This document shows, piece after piece, positions 8,697-16,485 of a stretch of DNA of 64,000 bases. The stretch covers positions 2,046,001 through 2,110,000 of the forward strand of contig NZ_CP138918.1 of assembly GCF_047123305.1 (NCBI RefSeq), given 5' to 3'. This DNA is from Thalassobius sp047123305. Lineage in GTDB: Bacteria > Pseudomonadota > Alphaproteobacteria > Rhodobacterales > Rhodobacteraceae. The stretch's first letter is position 1; each line of letters begins with the position of its first letter. A program made the position numbers and the translations under genes. The notes beneath the pieces were generated by a model. It ran no database searches and was not told the DNA's origin. It saw only the letters and a program-made list of their open reading frames with translations.

Positions 8697-9343
8697 GCCA
8701 TTCTCTCAATGAGATTGAAGCCATGAGCAAACGCGCCAGCCGCGGTGCCGGCCTGCCCTGGGGACTAGCTGAGGAAGCTGCCAAAGGCACGCGCTGGCTT
8801 TCTGCATTCGGTTTCCCGGGCACTGAAATGCTGGCCGAACTTCTGGAGCTGAATGATCAAGTCCCGCCGATTGATGTCTCGCCTGTGTCTCTGAGTGCAG
8901 AAATTTGGCACGCTCCCGCGCGTCGGATGAGTCCGCTGGTTGCCGGGGCTGCGCTGTCTGACTGTGCGGTACGTCTGCTGGAGCGCGGCAACATCACCAT
9001 GCAAAACGTCAACCTGCCGCTTTTGGCCGTGCCTTTTATGGGCGGCGCTGCCCTGCGTTTGGGGGTGCCAGTGGCGGCGCAATGGGACGGTGCGCGGGTT
9101 GCAACCGACGGTAAAGAGCTATGCGTGCAAGGGGAACCTCAGGCCCTTCAGATCAAACATGCCGACAGGTTGGTTTTCTCCGCTCCGGCCGCAATGACCG
9201 GCAAAAGAGAACCCGTCATGCGGGCCGAAGTTCGTGAAGACAGTTGGGAAAACCTGAGCAGATTTGCCCATCGTACCTTCGCCCCAGCGACCGAGGTAAG
9301 CCGTCTGCGTGGTGCCGGCGCAGGTCTCAGCGACAATGATTGA
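8693..9343 (+). CDS. DUF3726 family protein
   Basis: 216 residues. The opening SLNEIEAMSKRASRGAGL followed by PWGLAEEAAKGTRWL is the pattern I associate with DUF3726, a family without known activity. A hydrophobic, glycine-rich middle (LPLLAVPFMGGAALRLGV) does not look like a true membrane helix. It overlaps the 567-residue unknown by four bases and precedes the Ldh-type reductase by about 70 bp. The tight coupling suggests joint function with the larger unknown protein. Confidence 0.75.
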   Translation: MSHSLNEIEAMSKRASRGAGLPWGLAEEAAKGTRWLSAFGFPGTEMLAELLELNDQVPPIDVSPVSLSAEIWHAPARRMSPLVAGAALSDCAVRLLERGNITMQNVNLPLLAVPFMGGAALRLGVPVAAQWDGARVATDGKELCVQGEPQALQIKHADRLVFSAPAAMTGKREPVMRAEVREDSWENLSRFAHRTFAPATEVSRLRGAGAGLSDND

Positions 9344-9415
9344 AAAGACTGACGGTTGCAGCGTTGATCGCTGACCAGAAACCGAACTTGTGACTGAATA
9401 ATAAGAAAGATTGAT

Positions 9416-10423
9416 ATGGCCACCACAGAAACCCTTTCCCTTGCAGAAATCGAAACCCTGGCTTTTGAAGCACTGGTCAAAGCGGGTACCTCGGAAGAGA
9501 ACGCGCGTCCTCTGGCTGTGGCCACCGCGATGACGGAAGCCGACGGCGTCGCCTCTCATGGGCTCGCCTATATCCCGATCTATGCCCAGCATGTTGAATG
9601 CGGCAAAGTTGATGGGCAGGCGAACCCAATTGTTTCGCAGCCGCGCCCTTCGGTTGTCACCGTGGATGCGGCGACCGGATTTGCCCATAGCGCCATTGAG
9701 CGTGGCTTTGAAAAGCTGATCCCGCTGGCGAAGGAAATGGGGGTCGCGGTTCTTGCGGTGAATAACTCCTATAACTGCGGTGTGCTTGGAGTACATACAC
9801 AGCGTCTGGCGCAGGCGGGTCTGATGGGCATCGGCTTTACCAATGCCCCCGCCTCTATTGCCCCTTCGGGTGGCGCAAAACCGGTGATTGGCACCAACCC
9901 GTTTTCGATCGCGGCCCCGGATGGCCAGGGTAACTCTGCGTTGCTGATTGACCAATCGGCCAGTACCATCGCCAAAAGCGAAGTCATGAAGCACGCCCGC
10001 GAGGGCAAACCTGTGCCCGAAGGCTGGGTGCTCGACGCAGACGGTCAGCCCACAACGAACCCTGAGGCCGGACTGAAGGGCTCGATGGTGCCCTCAGGTG
10101 GTTACAAAGGCGTAGGGATTGCGCTCACCGTGGAACTTTTGGCTGCGGTAATGGCGGGTGCCACGTTGGGCTCGGTCGCAAGCCCGTTCTCCGGCACTGC
10201 CGGGGGGGCACCCAAAACCGGTCAATTCTTTATTGCCATCGCCCCAGACGCCACTTCTGGCGGTCTGTTTCAGGAAAAGCTGTCAGAGTTGATCGCTTCG
10301 TTCCACAATATCGAAGGCGCGCGTTTGCCGGGGGATGGTCGCCAAGCCAGCCGTGTAAAAGCCGCAAAAGAAGGCGTGCCCGTAAATGCCGCTCTGCTTG
10401 AGAAAGTGCGCGCGTTGACCTGA
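9416..10423 (+). CDS. Ldh/MdhG (type 2 malate/L-lactate dehydrogenase) family oxidoreductase, DpkA-like
   Basis: 335 residues, the normal length of the family that includes ureidoglycolate and L-sulfolactate dehydrogenases and the Delta1-piperideine-2-carboxylate / Delta1-pyrroline-2-carboxylate reductase DpkA. Conserved parts include EADGVASHGLAYIP (about 41-54), the glycine-rich PSGGAKPVIGTNPFSIAAP (near 150) and the C-terminal GDGRQASR. The specific substrate cannot be fixed from sequence. With a BCCT transporter and a semialdehyde dehydrogenase nearby, a cyclic imine carboxylate is an attractive substrate (inference). Last gene of the operon. Confidence 0.85.
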   Translation: MATTETLSLAEIETLAFEALVKAGTSEENARPLAVATAMTEADGVASHGLAYIPIYAQHVECGKVDGQANPIVSQPRPSVVTVDAATGFAHSAIERGFEKLIPLAKEMGVAVLAVNNSYNCGVLGVHTQRLAQAGLMGIGFTNAPASIAPSGGAKPVIGTNPFSIAAPDGQGNSALLIDQSASTIAKSEVMKHAREGKPVPEGWVLDADGQPTTNPEAGLKGSMVPSGGYKGVGIALTVELLAAVMAGATLGSVASPFSGTAGGAPKTGQFFIAIAPDATSGGLFQEKLSELIASFHNIEGARLPGDGRQASRVKAAKEGVPVNAALLEKVRALT

Positions 10424-10502
10424 CGTGCCGACCTTTCGAGGGTCAGGCCCCATTGGTTTTCCATGGTTGACGTGCTTCATGGTTCGAAAAATGAGCGGCG
10501 AA

Positions 10503-10728
10503 TTGTCTGACTTTTCTGGCTGACGGACGTGCAGATGGCCCGTCTTGTGTCATATTTTCCGAAGTCCCCGGTAAGCCACGTGTTGATGGCCGGTTCGTTC
10601 TGAGCGGGATTATCTTTATCAATCGCAATGGTTTACGCTGGCGGGATTCACCCAAAGATTTCGGCCCGCATAAGACCTTGTACAACCGTTGGAAGCCGTG
10701 GAGCGACAAGGGTAGCTCGGCTGCGTAA
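10503..10728 (+). pseudogene. Decayed N-terminal remnant of an IS5-family transposase
   Basis: Two reading frames together encode the start of an IS5-type transposase: FWLTDVQMARLVSYFPKSP in one frame (from about 10514) and KPRVDGRFVLSGIIFINRNG then LRWRDSP, KTLYNRWKPWSDKG in the next (10573-10710), ending at TAA 10726-10728. At least two single-base shifts separate the pieces, near 10510 and 10566, and the DDE catalytic part is absent. This is a dead fragment. The rest of the 428-bp gap (10424-10851) shows nothing I can name. Confidence 0.8.
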
Positions 10729-10851
10729 TTGGCACATTCTACAGCGTCGCTCGGTGTTGCAATTTGCGTTCCTGTTTGGATGAGGATGGGAGTAGCCGTT
10801 GCAGGAGGTCTATTTTGAAGAGTATTCGTGGCTGGTCGGCGGGCCAAACAA

Positions 10852-12066
10852 CTATGTTCTGAATATGCTGGAAACGACGTGATCCGCCCAAGCTTGCATC
10901 ATCTGTCGGCGTTGCTCTAACAGGTCAGTTCGATGATAGGCCGCTTCGGTTGTGTTGGCGATAGTGTGAGCGAGAGCGCGTTCGGCGAGGTCACGAGGGT
11001 ATTGATGCTCAGAAGCCCAATCGCGGAATGATGAGCGGAAACCATGTGCGGTTGCTGTTCTTCCTGCAACGTCGCTTGGGACGTCGTGATCGCGCAAGAT
11101 TTTGGTGAGCGTCATATCGCTGATCGGCGCTTTTCCGGAATTGCTAAAGGCAAGATTCAACGGGTTTGCGAGTTCTAACCGCTTTTGTAGAACCATTATT
11201 GCCTGCGTGCTCAACGGAACCCGGTGTTGCACGCCAGCTTTCATGCGCTGGGCAGGGATGGTCCAAATCTGGTTGGCAAAATCGAACTCCTGCCAAGTTG
11301 CGCCACGCACTTCGCCAGATCGTGCGCCAGTCAGGATCAAAAACAAAAGGGCTTGCCTGCCGGTGCTTTGGCGCGGGGCACTGAACAGCTGCTCCGCTAC
11401 TACGGGCAGCTGTCGCCACGGAACAGAAGGGAAATGTTTCACTCGGTCCCGCTTTCCGGGTTGCTTGGGCAGGAGGGCCGTGGCTGCATTCACCGCATTG
11501 GTCGCCGCATAGCCATGGGCCACACACCAAGTCATCACCCTTTCACAGCGTTGGCGCACGCGGCTGGCGGTTTCCGCTTTGGCAAGCCAGATGGGTTTCA
11601 GAACCCGAGCGAAATCGGCGGTGGTCAACTGATCAACCTGCGTCTGACCAATGTAAGGAAAGGCATAGGTTTCGAGCGTCGTGATCCACTGCGCACTATG
11701 TTTCTTGTTACGAAATGCTGGGGCGATATCGGCATACACCTGCCGTGCAGCCTGTTCGAAGGTTGGCGTGGCTCGCAACCGGTCGGCCTCAAAGGCCGCG
11801 CGTTGACGCTCGTCAATCGGGTCTGCGCCACATTGAATGCGCTCGCGGGCTTCAAATGCCATCTTCCTGGCTTGGGCGATGCTCAGGGTTGGGTAGGTGC
11901 CTAGACCCATGTCCCGCCTCTTGCCCGTTGTAGGGCTCACAAAGCGCAGGACAAATTTGCCAGAGCCCGCCTTGGCGCCGGGTCTGAAATACAGTCCAGG
12001 TACGCCACCAACGGCGGTTGGTTTGTCATCGCGTTTAGATTTTCTGGCCTTGACATCTGTCAGCAT
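10852..12066 (-). CDS. P4-type tyrosine recombinase / phage-island integrase
   Basis: 404 residues: an N-terminal DUF4102-like arm-binding domain (GVPGLYFRPGAKAGSGKFVLRF), a SAM-like core-binding domain (about 100-185), and a catalytic domain from about 205. Active-site residues are all visible: Arg in TGARSGEV, His and Arg in AHGFRSSF, His in RALAHT, and the nucleophile Tyr in EAAYHRTDLLEQRR. The gene looks intact. Such integrases insert islands at tRNA or tmRNA 3' ends. There is no obvious cargo: a transposase fragment lies on one side and an ordinary exonuclease gene on the other, so this may be the remains of a deleted island. Confidence 0.92.
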   Translation of the reverse strand: MLTDVKARKSKRDDKPTAVGGVPGLYFRPGAKAGSGKFVLRFVSPTTGKRRDMGLGTYPTLSIAQARKMAFEARERIQCGADPIDERQRAAFEADRLRATPTFEQAARQVYADIAPAFRNKKHSAQWITTLETYAFPYIGQTQVDQLTTADFARVLKPIWLAKAETASRVRQRCERVMTWCVAHGYAATNAVNAATALLPKQPGKRDRVKHFPSVPWRQLPVVAEQLFSAPRQSTGRQALLFLILTGARSGEVRGATWQEFDFANQIWTIPAQRMKAGVQHRVPLSTQAIMVLQKRLELANPLNLAFSNSGKAPISDMTLTKILRDHDVPSDVAGRTATAHGFRSSFRDWASEHQYPRDLAERALAHTIANTTEAAYHRTDLLEQRRQMMQAWADHVVSSIFRT

Positions 12067-12098
12067 TAATTACCTCACGAGGTCACTGTAGAGCAGTA

Positions 12099-12122
12099 CT
12101 AGTCCCACATCTAGTCCCACAT
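12099..12122. repeat. 12-bp perfect tandem repeat upstream of integrase
   Basis: CTAGTCCCACAT occurs twice in direct succession (12099-12110 and 12111-12122), 33 bp upstream of the integrase start. Tandem short repeats at this position are typical of arm-type binding sites for the integrase itself, so this may be part of an att region or an autoregulatory site. Function is inferred from position. Confidence 0.6.
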
Positions 12123-12596
12123 GAGCGCTGAGATTGTCTGATGCTGGTTGCGACGGATCAATAGTGAAGCGAAGATTAAATTACTGATTTATATTGGTAA
12201 AACTAAAGTTCTTGAGGGTGATTGAGGAATTTTGCGACCAGTATTTGGCGGACTGAGCCTCCGCCATTTTACATTTTTGATTGATCTGATTGGGCCGCTT
12301 TGAGTGGCCTTTTCTTTTTGAACTCTGACTCCCGAGCCGGTTAGCGTAAGTGGTGGCTCAGGTCAGCAGAAACCGCCGGACGAACCCCTGCGGCCATATC
12401 TGGGCCGGCGTCGTAGACCTGCGGGCACGACCTCGGTCTTTCGTCCACGACGGTGTCTGCCTAAAGCGCGATGGCCTGAGTGGCACCGGATCGAGAAATC
12501 GCGGGGCACAATTCTGTTCCGGTCTGGTGTGGGCCATCGCAATTGCTCCGATCCTTGTGCTTGGGTAGAGCTTAGGAGATAGTTTGTCGCACCGCA
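12123..12596. other. Gene-free stretch with two terminator-like hairpins, possible attachment site
   Basis: No convincing gene. TGGCGGA and TCCGCCA form a perfect 7-bp stem (12246-12266) followed by TTTT. GGCCGCT and AGTGGCC (12293-12309) form a second stem followed by TTTTCTTTTT. Both point along the plus strand, yet no plus-strand gene precedes them. TCCGCCA is also how many tRNA-Ser genes end, so this could be the 3' tip of a tRNA plus its native terminator left by integration; I find no T-arm (TTCGA) upstream, so no whole tRNA is present. From 12320 to 12596 I see nothing else. Confidence 0.45.
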
Positions 12597-13226
12597 GTGA
12601 AGGGGGCAGTGTTGAACAAGTTTGGGCATCTTGAAGACGTTCCAAAAGGCCCGTTTCGGTTTATCGCTTTAGACTTAGAGACGGCGAGCCGGGCCAGCGG
12701 TTCGGTTTGTCAGATTGGTCTTTGCTTTGTCAGCGACACCGGGGCGTTGCAGACGTTCTCTGTTCTGGTTGATCCAGAAGTGCCTTTTCAGCCCTTTAAC
12801 ACCGAGCTGCATGGAATCTCGGCAGAAACGGTCAAGGGGGCAGGGCGGTTCCCGGAGGTCTATGAGGATCTGTTTGAAATCCTGAACTCCCATAATCTGG
12901 TGCAGCATAGCAGCTTTGACGAAAAAGCGATTGCTGCGGCCTGTGCCCGCTATGACGTGCCGATGATCGCGTCGCATTGGACTGACAGTGTCAAAGTGGC
13001 ACGGCGTGCCTGGCCGGAATTGCGCGGCGCAGGTGGGCATGGGCTTGCAAACCTCAAAAAACACCTGGGGCTGCAGTTTCATCACCACGATGCTGGGGAG
13101 GATGCCCGCGCTGCGGCGACGGTGATTTTGAAGGCAGAAGCCGCACTTGGGGCGCCACTTGCCCATCTGCGAACCCAGCGGCAAATGGCGTTTGATTTTG
13201 ACACGCCGCGCGGAGCGAACCCCTAG
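12597..13226 (+). CDS. DEDDh-type 3'-5' exonuclease (DnaQ / Pol III epsilon-like)
   Basis: About 205-209 residues. Exonuclease motif I is ALDLETAS (Asp and Glu), motif II lies in NLVQHSSFDEKAI, and motif III is HHDAGEDARAAA with the DEDDh His and Asp. It lacks the polymerase-binding C-terminal region of the main epsilon subunit, so it is a stand-alone proofreading or repair exonuclease. GTG 12597 is the longest start; AAGGGGG at 12600-12606 is better placed for TTG 12612. It ends with TAG, showing that TAG is an ordinary stop here. Confidence 0.85.
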   Translation: MKGAVLNKFGHLEDVPKGPFRFIALDLETASRASGSVCQIGLCFVSDTGALQTFSVLVDPEVPFQPFNTELHGISAETVKGAGRFPEVYEDLFEILNSHNLVQHSSFDEKAIAAACARYDVPMIASHWTDSVKVARRAWPELRGAGGHGLANLKKHLGLQFHHHDAGEDARAAATVILKAEAALGAPLAHLRTQRQMAFDFDTPRGANP

Positions 13227-13438
13227 GCGGCTGCCCTCCGGGTGGCGAAATTGGATTCGTTTTGTCAGAGCGGCAGGGCAAAACGGCCGGCATTTTTCCG
13301 CAATCACCGCCAAATTTGTCGGCAAGAGACAAGTTTTTCGCGAGTTGTGAACAAATTTTCGTCCATGGGTCGACATGTGAGTCTCCAATTTTTTATATTG
13401 TTTCAACGGCTTGCTGCGATTTTTGCTCTGTTTGGTTT

Positions 13439-13471
13439 TTGACAACCTTTTGAACTTGTAAATATTTGTAA
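13439..13471 (+). promoter_or_regulatory. Promoter with GntR-type operator ahead of TRAP operon
   Basis: A TTGACA box at 13439-13444 is followed, 18 bp on, by TATTTG as a possible -10. The 16-bp dyad TTGTAAATATTTGTAA (13456-13471) covers the -10 region, a typical repressor position. The same dyad recurs at three other promoters of this module. Confidence 0.65.
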
Positions 13472-13511
13472 CTTAGCTAACTCTTGGACGCAGATTTCAA
13501 GGGAGGAAATC

Positions 13512-14489
13512 ATGAACATGTTTTTGAAGGGCGCATTGGTTGCGTCTGTAGCAACTGTAAGCTTCACCGGTGCCGCATTGGCAGGGGATTGGCGTGGTTG
13601 GAACATCCACGTTGAAGACTATCCCGTGTCGCATGGGATGGAGGCCTTCTTGGCTGAAGTCGCAGAAAAGACCGATGGCGCTCTAGGCGGTAAAGTGTTC
13701 CACGGCGGTGTTCTGGGGTCGTAGCCGGATGCGATTGAGCAGGTGCGTCTGGGCGCAATTGACTTTGGTGTGTTCAGCCTTGGGCCGATGGGACAGGTGG
13801 TTCCGGAAGCCAATGTTGTCTCGCTGCCATTTATCTTCAAATCGGTGCCTGACATGTATCGTCTGATGGATGGCGAAGCGGGCGCTGCGCTGAGTGCAGG
13901 TCTTGAAGCCAAGGGCATCAAGGCGCTGGGTTTCTATGATGCAGGGGCACGCAGTTTCTACAATGCCCACAAGCCCATCAACACACCGTCGGACGTCGAG
14001 GGCATGAAGGTGCGCGTGATGAACAACGACCTGTTTGTTGGAATGATCGAAAGCATGGGCGGAAACGCCACGCCGATGGCTTTTGCCGAAGTGTATCAGT
14101 CGCTGAAAACCGGTGTGGTTGATGGCGCGGAAAACAACCCGCCGTCTTATGAATCCACCAACCACTTTGAGGTGGCGTAGTATTATTCGCTGTCGCAGCA
14201 CCTGATCATTCCCGAGTGCCTCTGCATGAGCAAACGCACCTGGGATGGGCTGACAGCTGAGCAGCAAGAGATCGTGGCCGAAGCCGGTAAGAACTCGACC
14301 GATCTGCAGCGCAAGCTGTGGCAAGAACGCGAACTGGCCAGCATGAAGATCGTCAAAGACGGCGGTGTCATGGTGAACGAGATTGCCGACAAGGCGCCGT
14401 TCCAAGCCGCGATGGAGCCGGTGTACGCCCAGTTCCTGACCTCAAACCCCGACCTGCAAGGACTGGTTGACCTGTTCAAGGCCAACTGA
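13512..14489 (+). pseudogene. TRAP transporter substrate-binding protein (DctP family) with two in-frame TAG codons
   Basis: The frame of 325 codons is continuous from ATG 13512 (GGGAGG upstream) to TGA, except for TAG at 13722 (codon 71) and 14178 (codon 223). It has a signal peptide (residues 1-24) and DctP features: FGVFSLGPMGQVV, KVRVMNNDLF, AENNPPSYESTNHFEVA. Both TAGs sit where family members have Gln, in VLGS-x-PDAIEQV and HFEVA-x-YYSLSQH, each one C-to-T change from CAG. Neighbouring genes (RraA, exonuclease) end in TAG, so general readthrough is unlikely. Either a young pseudogene or base-call errors; if dead, the TRAP system has no binding protein here. Confidence 0.85.
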
Positions 14490-14547
14490 TCCCAAACGGG
14501 ACCGCGCCCCGGCTTTCATTAGGTGGGGCGCACCCCGGAGAATTGTC

Positions 14548-15093
14548 ATGATGACTGCGACTAACCTTGCCGCGCTGCACCGCGGCTTAACCTATTTACA
14601 AGATGGACTGGCGCGGGCCTGTATCTTCTTGTGTTCTTTGGCCCTGATCACGCTGGTTGCCACCTTCGGCTGGCTGGTCTTTGGCCGGTATGTGCTCAAC
14701 GCCACCCCGACCTGGGTTGAACAGCTGGCGCTGCTGCTGGTCTGCTATATTGTCTTCCTTGGCGCCGCTGTTGGCGTGCGTGAGCAAACGCATCTGGGGG
14801 TCACGCTGTTTCGGGATGCACTGCCGCCGGCGCTGAAAGGCTTTGTTGTGCTCATCGGCGATGTTGTGTTGATGCTCTTCGGCGCGGTGATGTGCCTGAG
14901 CAGCCTGGAGCTGTTTCAGTTCGGCTGGTCCACGCTTTTGCCAATGCTCAACATTCCCGAAAGTTTCCGCACCCTGTCAGCGGTGCTGTGTGGCGGGTTG
15001 ATCTGCCTGTTTTCCGCCACCCGTATTCTCCTCGGCCTGCTGAACGCACTCAGCCCGAATTCCCAAGACCAAAATGAAATGAAGAGGGCCTGA
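14548..15093 (+). CDS. TRAP transporter small permease (DctQ family)
   Basis: 181 residues from ATG 14548, which follows CGGAG by 7 nt; the longer frame from 14467 runs back into dctP and has no ribosome site. Four membrane helices and the family motifs GRYVLNATPTWVEQLALLLV and VGVREQTHLGV are visible. It is the small membrane subunit of a tripartite, Na+-driven acid importer and is followed directly by the large permease. Together with the KdgF and kinase genes downstream, the likely cargo is an unsaturated uronate or related sugar acid. Confidence 0.92.
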   Translation: MMTATNLAALHRGLTYLQDGLARACIFLCSLALITLVATFGWLVFGRYVLNATPTWVEQLALLLVCYIVFLGAAVGVREQTHLGVTLFRDALPPALKGFVVLIGDVVLMLFGAVMCLSSLELFQFGWSTLLPMLNIPESFRTLSAVLCGGLICLFSATRILLGLLNALSPNSQDQNEMKRA

Positions 15094-15094
15094 C

Positions 15095-16375
15095 ATGGGT
15101 TTGGCAATTCTGCTTGGTGTATTCGCCGTAAGCGTGGTGGCGGGGATCCCAGTCGCCTTTGCAATGGGGCTCTCGACGTTGAGCGCCTTCTGGTACGAAG
15201 GCTTTCCGATCCTGATCACCTTTCAGCGGACGATTTCGGGGATCTCGGTCTTTTCGCTGCTGGCCATACCGTTTTTCATCTTTGCTGGTGAGTTGATGCT
15301 GCACGGCGGGATCGCGGCGCGGCTGGTGCGGTTTGCCTCAGCACTTGTTGGCCACATTCGCGGCGGCCTGGCCTCAGTCAATATCTTCTCCTCCATGCTG
15401 TTTGGCGGTATTTCGGGGTCTGCGATTGCAGACATCTCGGCCCTTGGGTCGCTGTTGGTGCCGGTGATGAAAGAGCGTGGCTACCGCGCAGACTACGCGG
15501 TGAATGTGACCGTCACCTCCTCGATCGCCGGGATTGTGATCCCCCCCAGCCACAACATGATCATCTTTGCGGTTGCGGCAGGCGGCGGCATCTCGATCTC
15601 CAAACTGTTTTTGGCCGGAGTGCTGCCCGGGATTTTGATGTGCTCCACCTTGGCCCTTGCAGCCTATGTAATTGCACGAAAACACAAATACCCGGCCGAG
15701 CCCTTCCCCGGTTGGGGCATGGTGTTGCAGTCTGCAGTGGCGGCGGTGCCGGGGCTTGTTACAGCCATCATCATCGTGGGCGGCGTCCTGTCGGGCGTGT
15801 TTACAGTGACCGAGTCCGGCGCGTTTGGGGCGATCTATGCGTTGTTGTTGACGGCCTTTGCTTATCGCACGTTGAGCTGGGAAAAATTCGTCATTTCTGT
15901 CACCTCGGCTGTCAGAACCACCGCGATGGTGATGATCCTGATCAGTTTCGCCAGCAGCTTTGCCTATCTTCTGGCGCTCTATCAGGTGCCGGACAAACTC
16001 AGCAGCCTGTTGATTGGCGTGTCGGAAAACAAGATTGTCATCCTGCTGATGATCAACGTGATCCTGCTGATGCTGGGTATGATCATGGACATGGCGGCGC
16101 TGATCTTGATCTGTACGCCGATTTTCCTGCCCATTGCCAAATCGATCGGTATGGACCCCAACCAGTTTGGTATCATGCTTCTGGTGAACCTTGGCCTCGG
16201 ACTGTGTACGCCCCCTGTTGGAACCTGCCTGTTTGTGGGCTGTGCGGTGGGCAAAATCAAAATCGAGGAAGCACTGAAATCGATCTGGCCGTTCTATCTG
16301 GCCCTTCTGCTGGCACTGATCCTTGTGACCTATGTGCCTGCCATCTCGCTCTGGCTTCCCTCGATGCTGAGATGA
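15095..16375 (+). CDS. TRAP transporter large permease (DctM family)
   Basis: 426 residues with about 12 membrane segments. Typical DctM stretches include GGIAARLVRFASALVGH, MLFGGISGSAIADISALGS, TSSIAGIVIPPSHNMI and NLGLGLCTPPVGTCLFVG. It starts one base after the dctQ stop. It forms the transport channel of the three-part system. Its reading frame is intact, unlike the binding-protein gene upstream. Confidence 0.95.
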   Translation: MGLAILLGVFAVSVVAGIPVAFAMGLSTLSAFWYEGFPILITFQRTISGISVFSLLAIPFFIFAGELMLHGGIAARLVRFASALVGHIRGGLASVNIFSSMLFGGISGSAIADISALGSLLVPVMKERGYRADYAVNVTVTSSIAGIVIPPSHNMIIFAVAAGGGISISKLFLAGVLPGILMCSTLALAAYVIARKHKYPAEPFPGWGMVLQSAVAAVPGLVTAIIIVGGVLSGVFTVTESGAFGAIYALLLTAFAYRTLSWEKFVISVTSAVRTTAMVMILISFASSFAYLLALYQVPDKLSSLLIGVSENKIVILLMINVILLMLGMIMDMAALILICTPIFLPIAKSIGMDPNQFGIMLLVNLGLGLCTPPVGTCLFVGCAVGKIKIEEALKSIWPFYLALLLALILVTYVPAISLWLPSMLR

Positions 16376-16404
16376 GATCTGCGGGGCAGTGTTCTGTTTG
16401 GAGG

Positions 16405-16430
16405 TTGCAAATATTTACAAATCTTTGACA
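16405..16430 (+). promoter_or_regulatory. GntR-type operator and -35 box ahead of RraA-GntR genes
   Basis: TTGCAAATATTTACAA (16405-16420) is a near-perfect dyad and the reverse complement of the sites at the other promoters of this module. A TTGACA box follows at 16425-16430. It lies between dctM and the RraA-like gene, so the regulator probably controls its own operon. Confidence 0.65.
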
Positions 16431-16485
16431 GCTTAGGAACACTGCCCTAGCGTGAATATTCTAACCGGCCTTCGGGCCAGATTGT

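Noticed and set aside
12200..12320. A complete tRNA-Ser or tmRNA gene beside the integrase
   Set aside because: Only a TCCGCCA tip and hairpins are present; no T-arm, anticodon arm or tag-peptide region can be folded from the upstream bases.
12358..12645. Minus-strand ORF of 95 codons upstream of the exonuclease gene
   Set aside because: Arg/Pro-rich, no ribosome site, no recognisable family, and it overlaps the exonuclease start.
13722..14180. TAG codons as pyrrolysine or general stop-codon recoding
   Set aside because: Several ordinary genes nearby (exonuclease, RraA-like, BKACE, hybrid kinase) end with TAG, the expected residue is Gln, and no pyl genes are present. Decay or error is simpler.
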